From: Flaccisagitta enflata
Lineage: Eukaryota; Chaetognatha; Sagittoidea; Aphragmophora
NCBI GenBank assembly: GCA_965153355.1
Contig: OZ231128.1
Span: 34,286,001-34,350,000 of the forward strand
DNA length: 64,000 bases
Direction: 5' to 3'
The notes below the pieces were generated by a model that saw only the letters and a list, made by a program, of their open reading frames with translations, made no database searches and was not told the DNA's origin. Within the stretch, counting starts at the first letter, position 1; the number at the start of each line of letters is the position of its first letter. The position numbers and the translations under genes are program-made. Shown piece by piece: positions 36,900-49,342 of this stretch.

Positions 36900-37869
36900 A
36901 TACAGTTACACCATTCGTTTCATTTACATTCGTTTCATTTACTTGAGCTCAAAGAATTGGTTGAACGTATCTAAATATGTTGCTGTTTTCCACAACACGT
37001 ACACGCACCCTCATATGTGAAGAATCATGTTTTCTTCCATGAAGCTGCCTTGTTATCCGCATGGACCAATAAAAATATTCAAAATTCAACGCCTTCGTTA
37101 TTTGTCTTTCAGGTCTTCAAAGAAAGTTCAAAAACTTCATTAGCGGGAACACCAAGGTGAGGTTCACCATTTTTATTTGCCCATGGTCAAAAGGGCAAAT
37201 CTAGAGTTCTTACTTCTTTGGAACAGAGATGCCGCTGCCGTCGTCGTTGAAAATCGTCTAATGAGAGATGAATTGGTTGTGGCAGCGGAATATGAAGCGC
37301 TTTCCGGACAAGAATCTGTAAAAGGAACAAGAGCAAGAGTAAACATGGCAGCAAACTAAATTCAATCACTATGTCTCAGCAACGCTGAAACTGACGAAAC
37401 GCAATCCTTTCAAAGGCTTGCTTTACGACTCTACACCCCGCTTTGTACATCCGTGACCCGTCCGTCGGTATGATGATCTGTCGGTTGGTCAATTTTTACT
37501 TTTTTTTTATATATTTTTATTCCTTGACCTCACTATTTCTGCTCAAATGCTCTGGTGTCCTAAAATATGGTCCCCGCCCACCCGCCTTGGATTCGTTATC
37601 GTTTTATTTTTACTTTTATTTTTCTCTTCATTTTTTTGCTTAAATTGTATTTCATCGCGTGCAAGCGTTTCTTTTGTAGGTAGGATCCCGTCTTTGATGC
37701 TCAGTATGATTTAGTACCTGCCTGATCCTATAATGAGGACTTTCTCTTTTTCCCTTAAACAATCATGTTATGCTTTGTTTTTTTTCCGTCAAATTCTTGC
37801 AATTCTCCTGCTGTAATTTTCAATTATATACCTTCATTGAAAATGCCTATCAAAATGGGATCATATTGG
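36900..37869. other. Elk intron, nothing firm
   Basis: A diverged hairpin-headed relative lies at 37426-37620. Neither strand shows a supported exon. Confidence 0.4.
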
Positions 37870-38453
37870 TACGGTAGATCTCGTCTAGGCTTGAGATAAC
37901 TGGGGCAAGCATTATGGAAAAACAAATGAAGCCGGGGGACTGATATTTTAAATAAGAATTGATAGAAGTATAATTCATTTTCTATGATAGTTGATTGCCA
38001 TTGAAACACATTTCCATGTATTCCCACTATGTCTATGATGTCAACGTTTTGAAAGATTTTTTTGAAGAACATTGCCTAAAGTCAATTTTGCTACAACTTT
38101 CTCACTATATGTTCCAAAAGAATATTGCTTGTTTGGCCGTTGCTAGGGAGTGGATCCATGTGTGGCAACTGGCAACCCTGTGATGCTCCCTAGCAACGGC
38201 TAAACCAGTGACATTTGTACAGAACATACTGTGAGAATGTTGTGGCAAATTTAATTATAAACAATGTTCCTTAAAAATTTCTCAAAATATTGATTTTTTA
38301 GCAAAAACATGGAAATGTGTTTTCATGGCAACCAGCTATCATGGGGAATAAAGCATCTTATTATTAGTCTACAATCCAAATGTCACTTCTCTGGCTTCAT
38401 TAATTTTTTTCATAATCCGTGCCCCGTTATCTCAAGTCTAGAGATCTACTGTA
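37870..38453. mobile_element. Inverted-repeat MITE with TA ends
   Basis: The arms begin TACGGTAGATCTC on the left and TACAGTAGATCTC on the right (inverted). They stay complementary for most of the 584 bp, meeting near GGCCGTTGCTAGG (around 38140-38200). TA flanks and the CAGTA-like terminus match the larger palindrome at 40.6 kb. Confidence 0.8.
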
Positions 38454-39112
38454 TGAAAACGCACGCGACATTGGCCTGTTGCCACTTTGTTTCAAGCAAC
38501 GATAGATTTCCGATACAGAAACTCGCTCCAGTACATCAAGGCAAACGCGGGCCCGCGGTGAGCCCCATCTGGCAATTGCAATTCTCGGTTAAATATCGAA
38601 CGCGGCTAAATCCAAGGCATTCATCCACATCATCCACGACATCATGTATCATTATGGCACTGGGGGACATTTACATTCAGAAAGGTGTGATTAAAAAAAA
38701 AACTTAATATTTATCTGATCAATAATCCTGTATTATCCTATACTTAAGAATCAACTTTCAGGAAATAAGGGGTTTTAAATATATTGACGATGTACCTGCT
38801 TTCTGCATCTGAAGTTTTGTACTGAAACTACGGCTTCCTCCAGTTATGAATTCCTGATGACACCTCCCACTCCCACACATTTTATTACAAAATCTACAAA
38901 ATGGTTATAAGTTGTAAGTTACAACTCACATTGATATGGTTCCATTGTTAAATTAGGAATTAATTTACTGGAGGCACCCCTGTTTAAAAATTCAAGAAAA
39001 CTGCTACAAAGAATGTTTTGTCATTTTATGATAATTTTGTTATTGTCATGAGCTTGCAAGAAGCTGAAAACTGTAAAGGAGATATCATATATTTTCATAC
39101 CAAAGTGACTTT
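38454..39112. other. Elk intron, nothing called
   Basis: AT-rich, with a plus frame continuing out of the neighbouring MITE (38309-38707) that is not convincing. Confidence 0.4.
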
Positions 39113-39120
39113 TCACTCAC

Positions 39121-40019
39121 CAGTCAATTCAGTTTTGGCAACATCGCTGAACCTTAAATTAGATATCGAGGAGGCAGATGGCGTCTGAGAGGCAGATGAG
39201 CGATCAACTCCACGCCTTCTTTTTTCTTCTTCGTCGTCGTCGTCATCGTTATTACTATCGTTGTTACTATCGGGTTTCTTAGGCTGGTTGTAGTTTTTGT
39301 TTAAGCCGTTGTCGTTGGTGTCATCGATGATATCGCCCTTTAAAGTACGCCTAAATGCAACTGGCGACCGTCCGTCCGTCGTTGTCCTCGTCAAAATCCT
39401 GCCCGATGACGCAACACCGACTCTCATCTTAGTCGACAAGGATGACGCTACGCCAACCGGAAGTGGCGTAGATTGCGCATTCGGCGATGACGTAAACAAA
39501 TCTCGAGGCGACGGCTCAGCGTCGTCGATGTAAGCGATGCCGTCATTTTCGGCGTTATCGTCAAAATCTCCTTCATCGTCGTCGTCATTAACTACGACGT
39601 CAACGTCGTTGTCCGTCAGATCCTTGACATCTTGGACATCGTATTCGTGAACGGTGATTCCCTCGCGTCTCCGCCTGGATCTGAATGCCGCCTTTGCCGA
39701 AGCGGCGCCGGGATGATGATCAGCGGCGGCGACGCCAGCAGCAGCGGCGGCGTCAGCTTCGTTCTCGTCCACCCTATCTTCGGCGCTACCACGGACAACG
39801 GCCACATCCGTCGCCGAGGCAAATGCGGCGGCGTCTGCGGTGAAAGCGGCAGTTGCCTCACCGGATGTGGCGTTGGAAGTGGAGGTGGTGGAAGGCGCAG
39901 CGACGATGGCGTGGACGATGTCGAACGCAGACCGCAGTCCCAAATGACTCGACGGCGAAGACGATGACGGCAATGATGTCGATGATAGTCTCGTTGAGCC
40001 AGCGGGGAGCAAAGACAAG

Positions 40020-40087
<68 letters not shown>

Positions 40088-40246
40088 GATTCGTGGGGAT
40101 GAAGGATGGGACGGTGATGGTCGATGGAAAACGCCGTTGGTGAAAGCGGAGAAATGTTTCAAAGCTGGGAGTGGAGAGTGAGATTGTGACGGTTTCAACG
40201 ACGATGATGGCGTGGCGAGGAAGCTGGGACTAGGTAAAGGCCGCAA
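39121..40246 (-). CDS. Elk: Elk tail exon, long, with poly-Asn run
   Basis: This 1,126-nt exon runs from AAAAAATCAG to ACTG|GTGAGT, phase 0 in and phase 1 out, with 375 codons open. It has a Ser/Pro start, about 23 Asn coded by (AAC)n (plus-strand GTT repeat near 40020-40088), an Ala-rich block, a dibasic patch (RSRRRREGI), an Asp/Asn-rich acidic block and a Lys/Asp/Glu end. GC content is high outside the Asn run. No domain is recognised. Openness over 1.1 kb with both borders in phase supports coding. Confidence 0.75.
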
Positions 40247-40335
40247 CTGATTTTTTAAACATAAAAAATGTTTTGATGATGGGGGGTTCAATTACACGTC
40301 TCTTTATTGTCACCTTCCTTTCTTTCTTCCTTTCT

Positions 40336-40530
<195 letters not shown>

Positions 40531-40572
40531 TAAGTTTAAGTAGCTTAAAATCGATTTAAGTTTAAGTTTAAG

Positions 40573-43500
40573 TACAGTACCGGAATCAAAGAACTGGTGA
40601 TAAGGAGGGAAGCCATATCTCTCCAATTACAAGGATATGAGATCTGAAATTTTTCTGTGGTGTGCACCTATAGTACCCCCACCCCCCGTAAGGGTTTGGA
40701 GCTGTTCCGGGCATTTTTTGTTTTTGGTTGTCAAAATTTTTTTATTTCTTAAAATCACTATTGTAGGCCAAAAAATTTGTTTCAAAATTTTGTTTTTATG
40801 TTACATGTAGGCAATACCCAGAGCTACAAGTTTCATTTTTTGAAAAATATTTTTGGCCAATTTTTAAGGAAATGGCACTAAAAAACCCAAAATTTCAAAA
40901 AAATGAAAAATTGCTATATTTTCTAAAATAATTGGCTTAGCATGGTAATTTTTGGCATGGAAGTAGTGCTGAGAACCCTCCATGTGTATGCAAAATTTCA
41001 ACTCCCATACTTGAATTTTTAAGGAGTTATGGGATTTTGAAATTTTGATAATTTTTGGTAAAAAACATTTTTTCTTATAAAATTTTTTTTTGTGAACCAT
41101 TTTTCATGAAATTTCATAGACAAACAAAGTAATTGATATTTTTTTGCTTCCAAAAAAAATTTGGGCACTGCGACCCCTTAAAAAATTTTTTTTTTCTCAA
41201 AAATTGCTAAAATTGGCTATTTTTCTAGGTTGAATAAAAACTGTTCCTGTTATCCGATCAACTTCATTTTTGGAGGGATTATCAACCTACATCTGCAGTA
41301 ACTATGTTTCAAATTTCAAGTAAATCGGATAAGTCGTTCCGGAAATATTCAAGTTCAAAGTGGAAAGGGCGAGCTAAAATCACTGTTTCTGTGGTATTTT
41401 AATGATAAGTCTTTATAGCTACAAGTGTCTTAAAAATGAAATAAAGTCATTCCAAAATTGTTGCAAATAGGTGTGGAATATGTCCCTGCAGCATAACCAA
41501 CCAAAATTTTTGGATTTCACAGTCTCTAAAAAAATAGGCACCAAAAAAACTGCAAAAAATGCCTTTTTTTGGCATTTTTTGCCACATTTTTGGGGTGTAA
41601 CGCATATTAAACGACATCCCCATCCCCAAATTTTTTGTGGCATAGTAGTCCATGATAGGACAGATGTCCCCCCAAAAATTTATTCATTTCCATCACGCTT
41701 TCAGCACAAAAATTTTGGTTTAAAATGGCAAAAAATGTGATTTATTGAATTTTTTAAGCTATTTTTGGGGTGTAATGCATATTAAACAACATCCCCATCC
41801 CCAAATTTTTTGTGGCATAGTAGTCCATGATAGGACAGATGTCCCCCCAAAAAATTATTCATTTCCGTCACTCTTTAAGCACAAAAATTTTGGTTTAAAA
41901 TGGCAAAAAATGCGATTTTTTGAATTTTTTAAGCTGTTTTTGGGGTGTAATGCATATTAAACGATGTCCCCATCCCCAAATTTTTTGTGGCATAGTAGTC
42001 CATGATAGGACAGATGTCCCCCAAAAAATCAATTCATTTCCATCACACTCTAAGCACAAAAATTTTGGTTTAAAATGGCAAAAAATGCGATTTTTTGAAT
42101 TTTTTAAGCTGTTTTTGGGGTGTAATGCATATTAAACGATGTCCCCATCTCCAAAGTTTTTGTGGCATAGTAGTCCATGATAGGACAGATGTCCCCCAAA
42201 AAATTGATTCATTTCCGTCACGCTTTAAGCACAGAAACTTTGGGGAAGGGGATGTCGCTTAATATGCATTCACCCCAAAAACAGCTTAAAAAATTCAAAA
42301 AATCGCATTTTTTGCCATTTTAAGCCAAAATTATTGTGCTTAAAGTGTGACGGAAATGAATAATTTTTTGGGGGGACATCTGTCCTATCATGGACTACTA
42401 TGCCACAAAATATTTGGGGATGGGGATGTTGTTTAATATGGATTACACCCCAAAAATAGCTTAAAAAATTCAAAAAATCGCATTTTTTGCCATTTTAAAC
42501 CAAAATTTTTGTGCTGAAAGCGTGACGGAAATGAATAAATTTTTGGGGGGACATCTGTCCTATCATGGACTACTATGCCACAAAAAATTTGGGGATGGGG
42601 ATGTCGTTTAGTATGCATTACACCCCAAAAACAGCTTAAAAAATTCAAAAAATCGCATTTTTTGCCTTTTTAAACCAAAATGTTTGTGCTTAAAGCGTGA
42701 TTGAAATGAATAAATTTTGGGGGGGACATCTGTCCTATCATGGACTACTATACCACAAAAAATTTGGGGATGGGGATGTCGTTTAATATGCGTTACACCC
42801 CAAAAATGTGGCAAAAAATGCCAAAAAAAAGGCATTTTTTGCCTATTTTTTTAGAGACTGTGAAATCCAAAAATTTTGGTTGATTATGCTGCAGGGACAT
42901 ATTCCACACCTATTTGCAACAATTTTGAAATGACTTTATTTCATTTTTAAGACACTTGTAGCTATAAAGACTTATCATTAAAATACCACAGAAACATTGA
43001 TTTTAGCTCGCCCTTTCCACTTTGAACTTGAATATTTCCGGAACGACTTATCCGATTTACTTGAAATTTGAAACATAGTTACTGCAGATGTAGATTGATA
43101 ATCCCTCCAAAAATGAAGTTGATCGGATAACAGGAACAGTTTTTATTCAACCTAGAAAAATAGCCAATTTTAGCAATTTTTGAGAAAAAAAAATTTTTTT
43201 AAAGGGGTCGCAGTGCCCAAATTTTTTTTGGAAGCAAAAAAATATCAATTACTTTGTTTGTCTATGAAATTTCATGAAAAATGGTTCACAAAAAAAAATT
43301 TTATAAGAAAAAATGTTTTTTACCAAAAATTATCAAAATTTCAAAATCCCATAACTCTTTTAAAATTCAAATATGGGAGTTGAAATTTTGCATACACATG
43401 GAGGGTTCTCAGCACTACTTCCATGCCAAAAATTACCATGCTAAGCCAATTATTTTAGAAAATATAGCAATTTTTCATTTTTTTGAAATTTTGGGTTTTT

Positions 43501-43808
43501 TAGTGCCATTTCCTTAAAAATTGGCCAAAAATATTTTTCAAAAAATGAAATTTGTAGCTCTGGGTATTGCCTACATGTAAGATAAAAACAAAATTTTGAA
43601 ACAAATTTTTTGGCCTACAATAGTGATTTTAAGAAATAAAAAAATTTTGACAACCAAAAACAAAAAATGCCCGGAACAGCTCCAAACCCTTACGGGGGGT
43701 GGGGGTACTATAGGTGCACACCACAGAAAAATTTCAGATCTCATATCCTTGTAATTGGAGAGATATGGCTTCCCTCCTTATCACCAGTTCTTTGATTCCG
43801 GTACTGTA
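40573..43808. mobile_element. 3.2-kb palindromic element with TA ends
   Basis: The left end TACAGTACCGGAATCAAAG recurs inverted at the right end, and the two arms of about 1.6 kb are near-identical inverted copies throughout. The innermost part of each arm is a tandem array with a period of about 175 bp (four units on the left, three to four on the right). Terminal CAGTA with flanking TA points to Tc1/mariner-type mobilisation. The structure resembles foldback elements. The small open frames inside are repeat copies, not genes. Confidence 0.85.
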
Positions 43809-43843
43809 GCTTAAAATCTAAATTTTTTTCTCGCGTAACTCAC

Positions 43844-44112
43844 TTTTGGCGTGAATAAGCTCGGTGAAGTATTAAGTGAATGTGTTATTGTTGTTGTTGC
43901 TTTCGTGTTGCCAGAAAGTAAAAGGCCTCCGTCACCACTGTTACCGCCCATCGCACATTCTGCTCCCATTATCATGGAACTACTTTGTTGTTGTGGTTGT
44001 AGATGACCATGTTGCTGTTGTAATTGTTGTTGGTTTTGTTGTTGATTTGGTGATGGTTTGTCGTTTTGAGCTTGACTAGCCGATGATTGAATGAGGACTC
44101 GGAGATCCTGAG
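43844..44112 (-). CDS. Elk: Elk tail exon, Gln-rich
   Basis: It runs from TTTCTCGATACAG to AAA|GTGAGT, phase 1 in and phase 0 out, 90 residues. It opens QDLRVLIQSSASQAQNDKPS and continues the coiled-coil helix before turning into a Gln/Asn-rich stretch and a Thr/Ser end. The donor is only 35 nt from the end of a 3.2-kb inverted-repeat element. Confidence 0.78.
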
Positions 44113-44246
44113 CTGTATCGAGAAAAGCAAGTTGAACATTAAACGACCTTTTGTGCAAGCAGGGTATTATTGTTGGTAACTGCAATTGTAGAGAATGGAA
44201 GAAAGAGGCAGTATGTAATGCTCAGCCTCAGATCACATTTGCTCAC

Positions 44247-44435
44247 CGACGTTGTTGATTGTTTTGACGATAGATGAAACGTTGTTGTCGAGCTGCTCCA
44301 TCCCGCATCTTAGCACATCGACTTCAGATTTGAGTTCCTCGTGAAGCTCGAAGCAAACTGCGGCCGAAGATCCCCGTCGATGGAAAGCCAAAGCCGAGGC
44401 CAATCCTCGAACCGAATTCGCTCCGCCACGAGACC
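44247..44435 (-). CDS. Elk: Elk tail exon with coiled-coil segment
   Basis: It runs from TTTAAACAAATCAG to GTCG|GTGAGC, phase 1 at both ends. After a basic, Ser-rich start it reads FELHEELKSEVDVLRCGMEQ and then LDNNVSSIVKTINNVG. KCNH8 has a helix at the equivalent place (remembered as [20 protein letters not shown] followed by MRNVIQLLENV). This links the far tail to the Elk family and supports the joined model. Confidence 0.82.
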
Positions 44436-44646
44436 CTGATTTGTTTAAAAAAAAGGACGTTCAGACGCTGATTGGTCAAATGGGCGTTGGATCCATGGAT
44501 GAATTGCCGAAACTCTTTACATGGAAAATTCATCTTATCATTTTTCTTCTCCTGACCTTATGAAAACAAGAATTTGAACAACAATAACAACAACAACAAA
44601 TCTACCACGACGTCGACAACCCATATGTAAACAAAGATGGCGTTGT

Positions 44647-44650
<4 letters not shown>

Positions 44651-44730
<80 letters not shown>
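44651..44730. repeat. (CT)n microsatellite next to Elk donor
   Basis: About 40 units, 9 nt from the donor of the exon at 44740. Confidence 0.9.
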
Positions 44731-44733
<3 letters not shown>

Positions 44734-44739
44734 GCTTAC

Positions 44740-44883
44740 CTCCTCTAGTAGCTCCAGTCTCTCTTCTGATGGACATCCACAAGTTCCGTTGCAGTCCCAT
44801 TCCTCCTCCTCCAACTCCGCCCACGCCACTGCCTCCACCACCAACTGTACTGCCAGATCTTCGAATGTTTCCCACTGAACCAC
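44740..44883 (-). CDS. Elk: Elk tail exon, Gly-rich
   Basis: It runs from TTCTATAACAG to GGAG|GTAAGC, phase 1 at both ends, 48 residues. It opens GSVGNIRRSGSTVGGGGSGV and ends LWMSIRRETGATRGG. A (CT)n tract follows the donor directly. The Gly-rich composition suggests a flexible linker. Confidence 0.7.
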
Positions 44884-45309
44884 CTGTTATAGAAGAATGG
44901 AATGTAAACCTATGTCTTGTGCAAGGGCGTAGACGAGGGTTGTGGGGCGATTATGCTATAAACCAGACAGACCAACGAACGGACTCCTGGGAACATAGAC
45001 AAATGGCTCACATAAAAAAATGAAACAAAAATGATTACTATTGCTCTAGTATTTCAACTCTCTCGTGTTACTTTGTTAAAAAAAGTGCGTTCCAAACTCA
45101 AAACAACCTTATCATCCAAAATCAATTGTATTGGCTGAATTGACTGCAAAAACCTCAGTCTTAAAAAAAAGACATTCTTGTACAATTAAAACACGCTATA
45201 ACGGACCTATAAAGAGTAAGTAATGAAGCTTTTGATCAACCCAAATGTCATATATTTCATAATATCAAAAAACATCTTTGAGATTCGTTATGGCGGGTCT
45301 CAACTGTAC

Positions 45310-45378
45310 CTGGAAAGGATAATGATAAGGATGATGGTGGAGTCCTCGGAGTAGCCAACCCAACAACAGTCATATTGC
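45310..45378 (-). CDS. Elk: Elk tail exon, short
   Basis: It runs from TTCATGATAG to CCAG|GTACAG, phase 1 at both ends. It encodes GNMTVVGLATPRTPPSSLSL and SFPG. There is no similarity evidence. It is called because size, borders and phase all fit between its neighbours. Confidence 0.55.
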
Positions 45379-45622
45379 CTATCATGAACGTGAGAAAAAA
45401 ATTGTGTTGACTTTTACTGCGAAGGGGAACCAAAGTCATAAGAATAGTAACTTACAAAAACATGTAAAATTTGCATCTTGCAATTCCTACACATCCTGCA
45501 TCGCAGCCCATATGTGCTTTAGGTACTCAAGAATGCCACGAGTCCAACATAAGTTACACATAAATTAGCTTAATAAAATTGCTTTCTCAGAACATATCGA
45601 GATAGGCCTTGTCACACGTTTA

Positions 45623-45820
45623 TGGTAACTAGATATGTGAAACCAACCTCACTACATTATGGTAACTAGATATGTGAAACCAACCTCACTACATTATGGT
45701 AACTAGATATGTGAAACCAACCTCACTACATTAAGTTCTTCCGCGACTCTCGAGTTGGCGACAAAAAAACGCGACACGTGTGTGTGTTGGGCATCTCATG
45801 CTGGTTAAGAAATGAGCTGA

Positions 45821-45919
<99 letters not shown>

Positions 45920-45965
45920 TAGACAGACAGACAGAAGGACATAGACAGACAGACAGACAGACTGG
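45623..45965. repeat. 37-bp tandem repeat, then (GA)n and (GACA)n
   Basis: Three near-identical units of ATGGTAACTAGATATGTG plus 19 bp at 45623-45733. (GA)n follows at about 45823-45906, then GACA repeats to 45965. Confidence 0.85.
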
Positions 45966-47821
45966 CAGACAGAAAGACACGCAAAAAAAAAGAAAGAAAA
46001 TAAGACTAACTGACCAGCACTCAGAATAATAACTTAATAAGTAACCTGTAATGAGTAACTAGGGCAAGAATTTCATTGCGGATTGGTGGGCATCGGCACA
46101 CATCCCCTCTCCCCCTCCCCGTAGGACCCACACACTCACTTGAATACACTCAATCACAATTGCGGTATCTAAAATGCGCGTTTTCACACTTTTCAACACG
46201 AGCATCATGGACGAACGAACAGACGAAACTAGGGAAGGATGGTGGTTTAAACTTAAAACTGACGAGCCCGCGACTTAAATCAGGGCCAGATATACGGCAA
46301 GACAGTTGCGAGCGCTTGGGCTAGGGGTGTGATGCGATTCAAACAGACATATATTTCGGACGAACGGGCGGACCGACAGGGCAAGGTGTAGAGAGGCGTA
46401 TCCTCGACTAAAAATGAGTCTACTAAGTGCTTGTTGCTTGTTGTGGCCTACTGCTGAGCCATTACCGATCCCATGAAAAAGGTCGTTTATAAAACGATAG
46501 TCATTTCAACTGTCTCAAGCAGAACTAAATCGCACGACCTCCACGAGAGAGGAAATGAGTCCCTTTTTGATGTCGCCGGGAAATAATTATCTGTCACTTA
46601 GCATTAATGAAAACGACTCATTGTCCTACAGTGTCAAAAAAAGTGTTCCAGTTTTCTTCTTAAGTTTAAACAGAGCATCATTTCTGGCTGTACTCAAGGG
46701 TCTGAGCTGGTAAGCTGGTAAGCTTGAAGAGAGGAACGTGATCGCGTGAGCAGTTCTCTTTTCAGTCGCTTGCCATGCACGTTGCAACCTCGATGATCGA
46801 ATCCCATGGGATTTTAGCCTCGAGGCTATTATCTCAGCTAAAATCTCAGACCGAATGACAAAATTGAATGCAGTTTAACAAGCCAGCCAGCCAGCCAGCC
46901 AGCCCCCATCCACACCCAACACCCCACCCAACCCCCCTTCCAACCCAGACACACACACACAATGAGCTTCTGAAACGCTCTTTTTCCCACTTTTCGACTC
47001 TTGCTCACGGATCGACGGACCGACGGACCAACGGACCGACGGACCGACGGACAAAGCCTCTTATAGAGTTACGTTTCCGCAACTAAAACCTTATGAGGCA
47101 TTTGTCGAATCACCCACTATTTTCGAACTTGCCAGTTTATCAAAGATTTTATTTTTATATCAGCAAGAATATAATCATTGTCCTTGCAAGCGAACTTCTC
47201 AGACTTTAACTCGAACTACTCAGACTTAAACTACTCTTTTACAAGGCTCAGATCCCAGCCTGCATACTCAAGACCAAGCCATTCATAGGTCATATGTTCC
47301 CTCGGGGCCGCTGCCCCTCTCCCCACCGCAATCAGACAAGCTCTGACTTAAGGCATGGCAACGGGCTCCGCTGACCATCTAACGCTATTTTTATCTACCA
47401 TATCACTCCAGTGAGAGGGCTGGAGAATTCTAGAAGCTGCAGTATACAGGTCCGTAGTTTATGACTGGAGACTAAGATCGTCATAGATCTTTTTTCAGGA
47501 ATTGATTTGAATGCCTAGAAGCAGAGATATGTCGATTCTTTATGTTACAACTCTATGTGGCATGTGCAACAATTCATCCTATATAAATCTCATACAATCA
47601 TCAAAACGGAAATAGAACCTGAAGAAAATTTGGAAAAATTATGGACATTTATATAGTGTAAGCTTCCATTACATACACATATACACTGTAATTGGCCAAC
47701 ACAACCACTCAACTTGTTAGCAAATCAGCTTTTCATCAAACTGATATTAATGAAAGGAGCATGCCGGAGAGACAGTGCCAGTGTAGCGAGCTGGGGTCGC
47801 TAGTCTGCAGGCAGGACTTAC
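45966..47821. other. Elk intron, repeat fragments
   Basis: Hairpin-headed relatives (46260-46412, 46965-47085), a CCAGCCAGCCAG run near 46882, and a composite fragment with GGGGCCGCTGCCCC (47232-47382). No gene. Confidence 0.5.
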
Positions 47822-47920
47822 CAGAGCTCAGAGTGTTCGATGCGTCGAAAACCGCATCTTCAGAGTCGTCTAGAGCCTCCTTCTCCTCATCAATCGCGGC
47901 ACTCGAGTTGGCTGACCAAA
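47822..47920 (-). CDS. Elk: Elk tail exon, acidic
   Basis: The donor CTCTG|GTAAGT is excellent and phase 1. The product is WSANSSAAIDEEKEALDDSE and then DAVFDASNTLSSG, comparable in character to the acidic tail region of KCNH8. The acceptor is uncertain: either AG preceding 47920 or AG preceding 47911 keeps phase 1, and neither has a good pyrimidine tract. A (GA)n tract lies about 70 nt from the start. Confidence 0.6.
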
Positions 47921-47984
47921 CTGTACCGGTGCATTTTAGTGGACATTTGCCAGAGTGCGTGTACATGTGTGTGTGTGTGCGTGT

Positions 47985-47993
<9 letters not shown>

Positions 47994-48065
<72 letters not shown>
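47994..48065. repeat. (GA)n microsatellite
   Basis: About 33 GA units, roughly 75 nt upstream (minus sense) of an Elk exon start. No gene between it and the mariner. Confidence 0.9.
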
Positions 48066-48667
48066 TGAGAGTGTTTTTCAATTGTCATAAGATATTTCCC
48101 CTTTTCCCTCTAGGTGCTTCACATAGTAATTTCTTTTTTTTAAACTTAGCTATTTCTTTTTAAATCATTCAAACGGAAAAATCCGAGAAGATTTTATACT
48201 TTAAGTACTTCAAAAAAGAATAGTCTATGACACTACAACATGAATTAAAGCTAATTTTTAAAGAAATTGCCATACTTGTACTATGTAGTAAATAAAATTA
48301 ACAATTCAGGCGTGGTACTATTTACGGTAAATCATATACCCCTGTTGAAAATAAAAAAATGTTTATCTTCTTTATAAGTAAGATTTGAATTTATCTTATT
48401 CAGATATCAGGGGTGTATAAAGTTGAGCGGCTCTTGATTTCTTCCCCCCCCCCGGTCTTTGATTTCCTTCCCCGCCTGGTTAAAAAATCATTTGATTTTC
48501 TACCCCATAGAGTAAAAATATAATATAAATATGATCAGAAAAGTGTAAAATAGTGTTATACAGGGTGTATCAAGTGTTTTGCTCTTTAAAGAAACGACAT
48601 AACTCAATGAATACAGAACGTAATTCAAAAATTCAAAAAGATTTTAAAAGCTCTTTGAATGCAGATT

Positions 48668-49274
48668 TTAGAACGAATTTAAAAGATGCTCAAAATGACC
48701 GCCGGAAGCCTCAACGCAAGCTTTGCAACGCTTCGTGATATTTGCCGTTGCGCTCCGAATCATCTCCTCTGGAATGGTTTCAGCGACATCTTCCACCGCC
48801 CGCTGAAGCTCTTCCACCGACTCGGGCTTGATTCTACGGACTTGGTCTTCGAGGTAGCCCCAGAGCCAATAGTCGCAGACATTCAAGTCTGGGCTGTAGG
48901 GAGGCCAGAGTTGTTCCGAGCGACAAGAAATCAGCCGGCCGCGAAACTTCTCGAGGAGAAAAAAGACGTTGAGATTGGTCGTGTGACTGGTTGCGCCGTC
49001 TTGCATGAACCAGTAATGCCGACGGCTCGAACGGTGCTTGACTTCCGGCCAAACTTGATCTGACAGCATTGCCTGGTAACGATTGGAGTTGACTGAGACT
49101 GGGCGCCCTTCATCGTCGACCATCCAACGCACGGTCAACACTCTTCCATCCACAACTCCACACCAACACATGAGCTTGCTGTCACCCTGCCTCTTGCACT
49201 CGACTTCTTCCTCGGGATGCCACGGACTCCAAGTGACGTCGTTCTTCGAGTTTGGACTCATGTGGAGCACAAAC
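48668..49274 (-). CDS. Mariner transposase, exon 2
   Basis: After the 68-nt intron the frame resumes and restores DEKWFVLHMSPNSKND. It carries the second catalytic Asp (YWFMQDGATSH) and the third in PPYSPDLNVCDYWLWG. About 41 residues separate the second Asp from the Asp of CDYW, more than the 34 of classical mariner, so this resembles a DD41D-like branch. With exon 1 the protein is 373 residues without stops or shifts, a full length for the family. Confidence 0.88.
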
Positions 49275-49342
49275 CTGTTTTGATATACCCTTAGTATTTT
49301 TTTCTGATATATTCTAATTCAAATTTCATTATTAAAACTAAC
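49275..49342 (-). other. 68-nt spliceosomal intron in transposase
   Basis: The intron begins GTTAGT and ends ATCAAAACAG, and is very AT-rich. Left in place it puts a stop shortly after the first catalytic Asp. Removed, it restores the conserved motif exactly. Confidence 0.82.

Noticed and set aside
41471-42835. Series of 67-89-codon frames at 41.5-42.8 kb
   Set aside because: They are the same 175-bp unit repeated on both arms of the palindrome. They are AT-rich, have no independent coding signal and appear on both strands by symmetry.
48686-49063. 125-codon plus frame
   Set aside because: It is a shadow of the mariner transposase on the minus strand.
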